Positions 17,299-24,446 of a stretch of 64,000 bases of DNA are shown piece by piece. The DNA lies in contig NZ_JAHWYN010000007.1 of NCBI RefSeq assembly GCF_019351435.1, forward strand, positions 124,001 through 188,000, read 5' to 3'. How positions within the stretch are numbered: position 1 is the first letter of the stretch; each line of letters opens with the position of its first letter. The stretch comes from Flavobacterium taihuense (GTDB taxonomy: Bacteria > Bacteroidota > Bacteroidia > Flavobacteriales > Flavobacteriaceae). The notes beneath the pieces were generated by a model. That model saw nothing but the letters and a program-made list of their open reading frames with translations, was not told the origin of the DNA and ran no database searches. The translations under genes were made by a program, and so were the position numbers.

Positions 17299-17367
17299 AT
17301 TCGAACTGCTGACTGAATCACATATTAATTAGAATCTCTATTCTTAAAAAATTTTCTGACATTATTA

Positions 17368-17395
17368 TTGTTTGATATTTAAAATACTATTTTTG
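17368..17395 (+). promoter_or_regulatory. Promoter for the S41 peptidase gene (TTG, 17 nt, TATTTTTG)
   Basis: TTG at 17368-17370 and the -7 element TATTTTTG at 17388-17395 are separated by 17 nt. The start codon follows about 36 nt after the -7 box. Confidence 0.58.
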
Positions 17396-17431
17396 GTAAA
17401 ATTAATCTCACTTTAACCAAAAGCACTTTAA

Positions 17432-19102
17432 ATGAAAAACAAAATTCTCCTACTATTATTGGTGGTTGCACAAACTGCATTCGGCAGTAATAATTTTACC
17501 GAAAATCAAAAACTTGCCACGACCTGTAAGGTTTGGGGATTTTTAAAATATTATCATCCCAATGTCGCAGGTGGAAGTAAAAATTGGGACGAACAGCTTT
17601 TTATAATTTTGCCTCTAGTTGAAAAAGCCCAAACCAAAGAGGAATTTTCATTAGTTTTAGAAAACTGGATTGCTTCTCAAGGAGAAGTAAAAAAATATGA
17701 GGCCACAAAACCAGACTCAAAAGTGGAGTATTTTACAAAAAACTTAAATTTAAAATGGATTGACGATTCTAGTGTATTTTCCAAAAACCTGTCCAAAAAA
17801 CTTAAGTTTGTTGAAGATAATAGATATCAAGGAAAACATTATTATGTGCAATATGATCTTGATACTGGTAACATTTTACAATTTAATAATGAAGTTAAAT
17901 ATCCAAATTTTAAATGGCCCGATAAAAATTTACGCATTTTAACGTTTTTTAGATATTGGAATTACGTAGAATACTTTTTCCCATATAAATATCAAATGGA
18001 TCAAAAATGGGATATCACTTTAGAAAAAATGATTCCTCTTTTTATGGAAGACAAAAATGAAGACGCTTTTTACGACGCAATGCAAAGACTAACCGTTAAA
18101 CTTAACGACTCTCATGTTGTGTTTTATAGATATTCAGGCCCAGATTCAAACAAAATCCTAAATTATTTTCCAGCCAAATGTAAAATCATTGATGAAAAAA
18201 TAGTTGTTACAGAAATTCGGGCAGATAGTCTGGCAGAAGCTCAAAATATAAAAATAGGTACTGTCATTACTAAGGTAAATAACAAAACGATAAAAGAAAT
18301 TATTGCAGAAAATAGAGATTTAATTGCTGCATCAAATGAAGCTGTTTATCTAGACAGACTAACGGAATCAGCATTATCTGGATATTCAGATAATGTTAAG
18401 TTAGAATTTTTTCAAGACGGAAAGTATATAACAAAAACTATAAATTGGTATAATGAACACGATTCTCACAGAAATGAATATAAAAAAGGTGCCAAAATCA
18501 AAAAAGAAAAGTTTAAAGTTTTAGACAATAATATAGGTTATGTTGATATGGAAATTTTACAAGTTATAAATGTTCCTGACATGATAGAAACCTTACAATC
18601 AACCAAAGCCATTATTTTTGATATCAGAAATCATCCAAAAGACACTAATTATTCAATAGCTGAATACTTAAATCCAGAACCTAAGGAATTTGTTAAATTT
18701 ATTGATCCCGATTTAAGCTTTCCAGGCAGGTATATTTGGAGAAATGGTATTGAAACGTGTGGAAGAATTAACCCGGATTATTACAAAGGGAAAGTAATTC
18801 TTTTAGTAAATGAAAAATCCATTAGCCATTCTGAATATACAGCAATGTGTTTAAAAGTAGCTCCTAATGCAACAATAATTGGTAGTCAAACTGCAGGAGC
18901 TGATGGTGCAAATGCATGTTTTCAAAGTAAAGGATTTCAAACATGGTTTACCTGTTATGGCGTTTTTTATCCCAACAAAAAAGAAACACAAAGAATCGGA
19001 ATTGTTCCAGATATTGAAGTGAAACAAACTATCAAAGGCATTCAAGAAGGAAGAGACGAAGTGCTTGACAGGGCTTTGCAATTTATTGAAACAGGAAAGT
19101 AA
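17432..19102 (+). CDS. S41-family (tricorn/CTP-like) peptidase, secreted
   Basis: This 556-residue protein has a signal peptide (MKNKILLLLLVVAQTAFGS). A domain with WGFLKYYHPNV and RYWNYVEYFFPYKY precedes a PDZ-like region (about 245-300: VVTEIRADSLAEAQNIKIG) and an S41 protease fold with ILLVNEKSISHSEYTAMC. The catalytic Ser is expected in SISHSE. The loop GSQTAGADG aligns with GxxTxGKG of C-terminal processing proteases, but the catalytic Lys is Ala here, so a Lys dyad is not available. A tricorn-type His/Ser arrangement or loss of activity is possible. It is monocistronic with its own promoter. Confidence 0.85.
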   Translation: MKNKILLLLLVVAQTAFGSNNFTENQKLATTCKVWGFLKYYHPNVAGGSKNWDEQLFIILPLVEKAQTKEEFSLVLENWIASQGEVKKYEATKPDSKVEYFTKNLNLKWIDDSSVFSKNLSKKLKFVEDNRYQGKHYYVQYDLDTGNILQFNNEVKYPNFKWPDKNLRILTFFRYWNYVEYFFPYKYQMDQKWDITLEKMIPLFMEDKNEDAFYDAMQRLTVKLNDSHVVFYRYSGPDSNKILNYFPAKCKIIDEKIVVTEIRADSLAEAQNIKIGTVITKVNNKTIKEIIAENRDLIAASNEAVYLDRLTESALSGYSDNVKLEFFQDGKYITKTINWYNEHDSHRNEYKKGAKIKKEKFKVLDNNIGYVDMEILQVINVPDMIETLQSTKAIIFDIRNHPKDTNYSIAEYLNPEPKEFVKFIDPDLSFPGRYIWRNGIETCGRINPDYYKGKVILLVNEKSISHSEYTAMCLKVAPNATIIGSQTAGADGANACFQSKGFQTWFTCYGVFYPNKKETQRIGIVPDIEVKQTIKGIQEGRDEVLDRALQFIETGK

Positions 19103-19166
19103 CTATATAAGCAAAAATCTTTTCAACAAATCCCAATTCATAAATTTAAAATCTAAAATTAAACTT

Positions 19167-19174
19167 TACATTTG
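19167..19174 (+). promoter_or_regulatory. -7 promoter element TACATTTG
   Basis: The element is a perfect TAnnTTTG 24 bp before the start of the pRiA4b-type gene. No good -33 TTG is seen at the standard spacing. Confidence 0.45.
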
Positions 19175-19197
19175 CTCTTTCAATAAAAACAACGATT

Positions 19198-19737
19198 ATG
19201 GTTTATAAATTCAGAGTCATTCTAGATGCCGAGGAAGACATTTTTAGAGACATAGCAATACTTGCAGAGGATACTTTAGAAGATTTACACAATGCTATTT
19301 TTAATTCATTTGGCTTTGACGGAATGGAAGTAGCTTCTTTCTATACTTGTGACGAAACTTGGAATCAAGAAGACGAGATTTCTATGTTTGATACAGGAGA
19401 TGTTCCAGGTGAGCAAAAAATCATGAGTGACTATCAATTATCCGATATATTAGACGAGCAAAACACCAAGATTATTTATGTTTATGACTTTATCAATATG
19501 TGGACTTTTTTAGTCGAATTGGCCGCTGTTGAAGAACAGATTGTAGGTAATACGTATCCAGAAACAATATTTTCTCATGGAGAAATGCCAGACGAGGCTA
19601 TTGAGAAAAACTTTGAAGCCGATATGCACGATGACATCTATGGCGAATTTGAAGACGATTTAGACGAAGACGATTTAGACATGTTCGAAGGAGACGATAG
19701 TTTTGAAGACTATGGCTTTGAAGAGAATTGGAATTAA
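19198..19737 (+). CDS. pRiA4b ORF-3-like domain protein with very acidic C-terminus
   Basis: This 179-residue cytoplasmic protein has the pRiA4b ORF-3-like fold: VYKFRVILDAEEDIFRDIAI, TLEDLHNAIFNSFGFDG, and YVYDFINMWTFLVELAAVEE. The last 50 residues are extremely acidic (EFEDDLDEDDLDMFEGDD). The family is found as plasmid and mobile-element passengers and also as chromosomal genes. Here nothing else suggests a mobile element, so it looks chromosomal. The function is unknown. The downstream neighbour is a nucleoid-associated protein, separated by an inverted repeat. Confidence 0.85.
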   Translation: MVYKFRVILDAEEDIFRDIAILAEDTLEDLHNAIFNSFGFDGMEVASFYTCDETWNQEDEISMFDTGDVPGEQKIMSDYQLSDILDEQNTKIIYVYDFINMWTFLVELAAVEEQIVGNTYPETIFSHGEMPDEAIEKNFEADMHDDIYGEFEDDLDEDDLDMFEGDDSFEDYGFEENWN

Positions 19738-19758
19738 AAGAAAATGACAATAAGAATC

Positions 19759-19804
19759 AAGAGCCAAGAGTAAAGACTTCAACCTGTCTTTTTTCTTGGC
19801 TCTT
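19759..19804. repeat. Inverted repeat between the pRiA4b-type and nucleoid-protein genes
   Basis: AAGAGCCAAG at 19759-19768 pairs with CTTGGCTCTT at 19795-19804, and an inner AAGAC/GTCTT pair closes the loop. The right arm continues as a direct repeat (cttggctcttggctct). It may act as a terminator or be a dispersed intergenic repeat. Confidence 0.55.
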
Positions 19805-19829
19805 GGCTCTAAAACTTAAAAATAAATAA

Positions 19830-20888
19830 ATGATCAACCTGTACAACACGCACATTGAAACGCTATCCATACATCGTGTGGGCAACATGAGTCGTAACGA
19901 ACCTCTATTTTTATCGGAAGAACCATTTAAATTAAATGATGAAATTGTGCCTTTGATGAAAGAGTTTTTCTTCAAACCGTTTAAGGAAAAAGAAGAAAAC
20001 TATTTTCAGTTTGCTCACGAAGTGGATTTAGACTACAATGACATGTTTAAATATGCAACTGAAATTTTCAGCAATCCAAATAGTTTGCATGATGTATCTA
20101 AAAAGATAACCAACCATCTTTTTGAGCAATCCAACCATCCACATATTAAAAATGGTGAGGTATATGTAACTTATTTAACCAATTTAAGTATTGATAATAA
20201 TGTAGTCGATGCTATCGGAATTTTCAAAAGCGAGATCCAATCCGACTTTTTACAGTTTGAGGAAAAAGGAACGCAATTGGAAATGATACTTCAACACGGT
20301 GTAAGTCTAAACAAATTGGACAAAGGCTGTTTGATTTTTAATTACAAAAAAGAAGAAGGATACAAAATCTTATCAGTTGACAGCAATCGTTATGATGCCA
20401 GATACTGGTTAGAATATTTTTTATCGGTAGATGCATTTGAGGATGAAAATTTCATCACCAAAAAATATTTGAAATTCTGTCAAGGATTTGCAAAAGATGT
20501 TGTTTTTCCTGCCGAAGACAAAAAAGAAGAGGTAATGTTTATGAACCGTTCTGTGAATTATTTTGCAAAAAATGATCAATTTGAAGAAAGCAATTTCTTG
20601 AATGAAGTACTGGATAACCCGGATTTGATTCCAGAATTTAAAAACTACAAAGTTGACAAAGGCGAAAAATACAGCATCGAAGATGTGACTTCATTCCCTA
20701 TTGCCAATGCGGCGGTAAGCGACGCTAGAAAATCAATAAAAAACGTAATCAATCTTGATACACATATTCAAATCAAAATGGATTTTATTAATCCTGAAAG
20801 TGCAGAAAAATTTGTGGAAAAAGGCTGGGACGAAGAAAAGCAAATGTATTATTACTTGGTTTATTTCAATAAAGAAGAGAAATCTTAA
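19830..20888 (+). CDS. Nucleoid-associated protein (NdpA/YejK family)
   Basis: This 352-residue protein matches the 37-kDa nucleoid-associated family. It shows the N-terminal IETLSIHRVGNMSRNEPLFLSEE, a central DVVDAIGIFKSE-like block (NNVVDAIGIFKSEIQSDFLQF), KLDKGCLIFNY, YDARYWLEYFLSVDAFEDENF, and a C-terminal domain. These proteins copurify with the nucleoid; their detailed role is unclear. It is followed by a strong terminator, so it is probably the end of its transcript. Confidence 0.87.
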   Translation: MINLYNTHIETLSIHRVGNMSRNEPLFLSEEPFKLNDEIVPLMKEFFFKPFKEKEENYFQFAHEVDLDYNDMFKYATEIFSNPNSLHDVSKKITNHLFEQSNHPHIKNGEVYVTYLTNLSIDNNVVDAIGIFKSEIQSDFLQFEEKGTQLEMILQHGVSLNKLDKGCLIFNYKKEEGYKILSVDSNRYDARYWLEYFLSVDAFEDENFITKKYLKFCQGFAKDVVFPAEDKKEEVMFMNRSVNYFAKNDQFEESNFLNEVLDNPDLIPEFKNYKVDKGEKYSIEDVTSFPIANAAVSDARKSIKNVINLDTHIQIKMDFINPESAEKFVEKGWDEEKQMYYYLVYFNKEEKS

Positions 20889-20934
20889 TATTATTCCGGA
20901 ATAGTAAAAAGCACATTATTCAAAAATACTTTAT

Positions 20935-20972
20935 AATCCTCAACCGCTTAAGCAGTTGAGGATTTTTTTTTA
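20935..20972 (+). terminator. Intrinsic terminator after the nucleoid-associated protein gene
   Basis: A perfect 10-bp stem AATCCTCAAC/GTTGAGGATT with a 10-nt loop is followed by an uninterrupted T-run. Confidence 0.88.
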
Positions 20973-21060
20973 ACAAAATATCTTGGAGCCAATTAAAAAA
21001 CAACATAACTGTAAGATTTAAACTTCTTTTAAAAAAAATACATGTATTTCGTCGGTTTTT

Positions 21061-21092
21061 TTTGAATATAACATCATTTTATCATACGTTTG
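21061..21092 (+). promoter_or_regulatory. Promoter TTTG, 20 nt, TACGTTTG
   Basis: -33 TTTG lies at 21061-21064 and -7 TACGTTTG at 21085-21092, with 20-nt spacing. Transcription would start around 21098. This excludes the TTG at 21062 as start codon and supports ATG 21116. Confidence 0.65.
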
Positions 21093-21115
21093 ACAAAATT
21101 TATAACCCCCACATT

Positions 21116-21358
21116 ATGAGCTTCTTAAATTTCATGTCTAAATTCGTAGACAAAAAAACTGCTTGTTCAATTTTTGGTCATAAAATAGTGACTGTCAGAA
21201 ATGTAACTGGTCATTTTAAAGAATATAAGTGTACTGTTTGTCAGGTTGAATTAACCAATGATTTACAGGACAGAAAAACATTTCTAACTCCTGAGTTAAA
21301 AAAAATAAATGAAACTTTATTGAATCATTACACAAGAAAGAGACTTTCCTCTATGTAA
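21116..21358 (+). CDS. Small uncharacterised protein with zinc-ribbon-like cysteines
   Basis: This protein of about 80 residues starts at ATG 21116 (MSFLNFMSKFVDKKTACSIF). A candidate metal-binding core consists of ACSIFGHKIV and YKCTVCQVEL, giving Cys and His residues plus a CxxC knuckle; it resembles short zinc-ribbon proteins. The remainder is basic and helical. A clear promoter upstream supports it as a real gene. It converges with the minus-strand gene that ends 19 bp further on. The function is unknown. Confidence 0.65.
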   Translation: MSFLNFMSKFVDKKTACSIFGHKIVTVRNVTGHFKEYKCTVCQVELTNDLQDRKTFLTPELKKINETLLNHYTRKRLSSM

Positions 21359-21376
21359 TTTTCTGGAATACCCGCA

Positions 21377-22444
21377 CTAAAACCCCGGCTTGAATACGTT
21401 GACACTATTGAAATTTCTGGTGACAAATTCAAACGCAGAACTCAATACGTTCCCCATAGATTTTGCGTTTTTAAAATTTATATCATTCGTGTAACGATAC
21501 AATTCTAATTTCAGTTGGCCCAAATTACCATCTGTTGAAATATTATCGTTACCCATAATTTTCATCAGAATCTTAATTCTGTTTTCGGCTGAATTTATTC
21601 TTTTGGCCAAAGCTGATCGCTCTTCATTTTTATATTGTTCAATTGATCGATCTTGAAGCTTGTCTTTTACTATTTTAACCATAGGATAATTTTCCTTGAA
21701 AAACTGAGGACGATACACTTTAAAATTTCCTTCATAACATTGTTGATCAAAATCAATTGGTCTAATTTTATAGACAACTTGATCAAAATCATGAATAGGA
21801 ATAACTACATAATTATACGATCTCATATCTCCCAATAAACGGATCATACAACGCTCATTGAACTTCACAAATTCTTTGGCTATTTGCGCTTTTTCGGTTT
21901 CTGTACATTTATTTAATAAGGTTTGCATAAAAACATCTCCAGGAATCCCCGTGATATGCTCTTCTATCAAAGTATCGTTAAATACTAAAAAATTTATTTT
22001 GTAGGGAGAAAGAAGATGTTCCAATTCCAAACCATACACTCTGGATGCATCTGCTTTTTTTATATAAAAATAAGTATAGTTGTCATTCAAAATATTTCTA
22101 ACTTTTATTCGAAATGGCTTTGAGTTTCCAAAAGTGCAATAATCAATTGCATCAATATTCAAATATTTAAGAATTTCGGTATTCCCATCAGAATACAATA
22201 ATGAATACACTTTTTTAAGATTCAAATCAATTTCTGTTCTTTCAAATTCATTATAATACACTCGTATCCATAAAGTGTCCTGATCATTTTTATCAAAAAC
22301 ACTAATAGCGCCCGAAAATCGCAAAAGATCATCATAAATAATAGGTTCTTTTGATACAAGATCAAATCGTTCCAGATAATTCATTAATGAATTATTGATG
22401 GGATAACATGGTTTTTTAAAAAACATTAAAGGTGCCTCACTCAT
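21377..22444 (-). CDS. Uncharacterised protein with possible kinase-like fold
   Basis: This 355-residue cytoplasmic protein has no recognised name. A segment resembles the catalytic core of aminoglycoside-phosphotransferase or HipA-like kinases: GDMRSYNYVV (D206, N211) is followed about 20 residues later by IRPIDFDQ (D231, D233), like the brackets HGDxxxxN and IDFxx. Upstream, YTYFYIKKADASRVYGLELE (about 123-142) could be the ATP-binding Lys strand and the alphaC Glu. No glycine-rich loop is evident. The gene has a good promoter with an 18- to 20-nt leader. Substrate and activity are unknown. Confidence 0.72.
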   Translation of the reverse strand: MSEAPLMFFKKPCYPINNSLMNYLERFDLVSKEPIIYDDLLRFSGAISVFDKNDQDTLWIRVYYNEFERTEIDLNLKKVYSLLYSDGNTEILKYLNIDAIDYCTFGNSKPFRIKVRNILNDNYTYFYIKKADASRVYGLELEHLLSPYKINFLVFNDTLIEEHITGIPGDVFMQTLLNKCTETEKAQIAKEFVKFNERCMIRLLGDMRSYNYVVIPIHDFDQVVYKIRPIDFDQQCYEGNFKVYRPQFFKENYPMVKIVKDKLQDRSIEQYKNEERSALAKRINSAENRIKILMKIMGNDNISTDGNLGQLKLELYRYTNDINFKNAKSMGNVLSSAFEFVTRNFNSVNVFKPGF

Positions 22445-22461
22445 TTCAGGTAGATTTGTTA

Positions 22462-22492
22462 CAAATTTACATTAATACAGTTATTTATTCAA
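22462..22492 (-). promoter_or_regulatory. Promoter for the gene at 21377-22444 (minus strand)
   Basis: Read on the minus strand, TTG (22490-22492), 20 nt, then TAAATTTG (22462-22469) fit the Bacteroidota consensus. The start codon lies 18 nt downstream of the -7 box. Confidence 0.6.
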
Positions 22493-22592
22493 GGTGTTGC
22501 CCTTTTTAAATCAATAAAAACATTTGATTTCAAGTAATTAAACAGTTTCTTTCCTTTCTGTAAATTAGAGAATACCGAAAATTATTTTCTCC

Positions 22593-23540
22593 TTGAGTAA
22601 CAAAAACAACACAAACTCGTCCTATACAAAAACACTAAATAATTTGGAAACAATTCTTTCAATACATAACCTCAACAAACGTTATGGCAGTCTTCAAGCT
22701 TTAAAAAATGTTTCATTAGAAATAAAGAAAGGCAATGTTTACGGGATTCTGGGACCAAACGGTAGCGGAAAATCAACTACTCTGGGTATTGTCCTCAATG
22801 TAGTGAATAAAACTTCTGGCGATTATAGCTGGTTTGAAGGAAATCTTCAAACACATGAAGCCTTAAAAAAAGTAGGTGCCATCATAGAAAGACCCAACTT
22901 TTATCCCTACATGAGCGCTGAGGAAAACCTAAAACTAGTTTGCAAAATAAAAAACATCGATTATTCAAAAATCTCTGAGAAGTTAGAGCTTGTTGGTCTA
23001 ACCGATAGAAAACACAGTAAATTTAGCACGTTTTCTCTTGGAATGAAACAACGTTTAGCCATTGCTTCTGCCCTATTGAATGATCCTGAGATTTTGATTC
23101 TAGATGAACCCACCAATGGTTTAGATCCACAGGGGATTCATCAAATACGAGATATAATCAAACAAATTGCTTCAAAAGGAACTACCATTTTACTAGCATC
23201 CCATTTATTGGATGAAGTCGAAAAAGTATGTTCCCATGTTTTGGTTTTAAGAAAAGGACAGGTTCTGTATTCTGGTTCTGTAGACGGTATTTCTTCCAAT
23301 GAAGGTTTCTTCGAATTGCAAGCGGATGATATAGAAAATTTAGTCCGAGTATTGCATACCCATCCCGCAATTGAAAAAATTAATGCAACAGAAGGAAAAG
23401 TTTTGGTGTATTTAAAGGCAAATTTAGAGTCAAAAGAACTGAATCAGTTTCTGTTTTCGAATAACATTTGTTTGAGTCATTTGGTAAAACGCAAAAACAG
23501 CTTGGAGGAGCAATTTTTAGAATTAACCAAGAATCAATAG
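22593..23540 (+). CDS. ABC transporter ATP-binding protein (BcrA/NatA-like)
   Basis: This protein of about 315 residues has Walker A GPNGSGKST, the signature SLGMKQRLAIASAL, Walker B ILILDEPTNGLDP and the switch His in LLASHLLDEVEK. The C-terminal extension (about 220-315) is typical of ABC-2 exporters of the drug/antibiotic resistance class. No ATG precedes the domain; the start is TTG 22593 or TTG 22644, the latter only just before the ABC domain. The permease gene follows after 55 bp. The exported substrate is unknown. Confidence 0.88.
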   Translation: MSNKNNTNSSYTKTLNNLETILSIHNLNKRYGSLQALKNVSLEIKKGNVYGILGPNGSGKSTTLGIVLNVVNKTSGDYSWFEGNLQTHEALKKVGAIIERPNFYPYMSAEENLKLVCKIKNIDYSKISEKLELVGLTDRKHSKFSTFSLGMKQRLAIASALLNDPEILILDEPTNGLDPQGIHQIRDIIKQIASKGTTILLASHLLDEVEKVCSHVLVLRKGQVLYSGSVDGISSNEGFFELQADDIENLVRVLHTHPAIEKINATEGKVLVYLKANLESKELNQFLFSNNICLSHLVKRKNSLEEQFLELTKNQ

Positions 23541-23595
23541 CAATTTCAATGGCAATCAAAACACTAAAAATCTAATAGTCTAAACAATCTAGAAA

Positions 23596-24432
23596 ATGAA
23601 ACGATTACTCTCTATAGAATTACAAAAAATATGGTTAAACAAAGCCAGTCGCGTACTGACTTTAACCTATTTTATATTACTCTCTTTTATTGCTTTGATA
23701 GCCTCAATCAAGTTTAACATTGGTAACATTCATTTTCAGGTCGCCGAAATGGGAATTTTTAATTTTCCTTATATCTGGCACTTCAATACATACATCGCGG
23801 CCATTTTGAAACTCTTTTTAGCTATTGTTATCGTTTCGATGATGGCAAATGAATACAGTTACGGCACTTTAAAACAAAACCTAATTGACGGATTGAGCAA
23901 GAAAGAATTTATACTTTCTAAATTCGTAACTATAGTATTGTTTTCATTATGCTCTACCGTTTTTGTTTTTATAATGACCTTAATTCTTGGTTATAGTTTT
24001 TCATCTTATACGGAACTAAGCATTGTTTTTTCTGATTTGGGCTATATTTTAGCCTTTTTTGTAAAACTGGTTGGATTTTTCTCTTTCTGCTTATTCTTGG
24101 GAATATTGGTAAAACGATCAGCATTTGCGTTGGGATTTCTATTGGTTTGGAATATTATCGAAGCCATAGCAAAAGGCATTTTGAACTTTCGTATTTTTCC
24201 GGAAGGGAAAACTGCAGGTTACATCACCCAATTTTTTCCTTTGGAATCAATGTCTAACTTAATACTGGAACCCTTTTCAAGATTATCACTTATTAAATCA
24301 ATTGGTAACCAAATGGGGGTAGAAAACCTCAAGGATTACAGTGTACACTTTTCGTCAATTGTGATTGTTTTATGTTGGACAATTATCTTTTTATTCCTAT
24401 CCTATAGAATATTAAAAAACAGGGATTTGTAG
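23596..24432 (+). CDS. ABC-2 type transporter permease
   Basis: This 278-residue membrane protein has about six transmembrane helices. It includes SMMANEYSYGTLKQNLIDGLSKKEFILSKF, the conserved cytoplasmic signature of ABC-2 permeases paired with BcrA/NatA-like ATPases. It is the obvious partner of the ATPase encoded just upstream. It ends 14 bp before the ATG of a T9SS substrate. Whether the transporter serves that surface protein is unknown; ABC-2 pairs normally export small molecules, lipids or peptides. Confidence 0.87.
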   Translation: MKRLLSIELQKIWLNKASRVLTLTYFILLSFIALIASIKFNIGNIHFQVAEMGIFNFPYIWHFNTYIAAILKLFLAIVIVSMMANEYSYGTLKQNLIDGLSKKEFILSKFVTIVLFSLCSTVFVFIMTLILGYSFSSYTELSIVFSDLGYILAFFVKLVGFFSFCLFLGILVKRSAFALGFLLVWNIIEAIAKGILNFRIFPEGKTAGYITQFFPLESMSNLILEPFSRLSLIKSIGNQMGVENLKDYSVHFSSIVIVLCWTIIFLFLSYRILKNRDL

Positions 24433-24440
24433 TATATTTG
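24433..24440 (+). promoter_or_regulatory. -7 promoter element TATATTTG directly before a start codon
   Basis: The element is a perfect TAnnTTTG ending 6 nt before ATG 24447. If used, the transcript would be leaderless or nearly so. No clear -33 TTG at canonical spacing was seen. Confidence 0.4.
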
Positions 24441-24446
24441 TATGCT

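Noticed and set aside
19198..19737. Mobile element because of the pRiA4b-type domain
   Set aside because: No transposase, terminal repeats or integrase nearby; the domain is also common in chromosomal genes.
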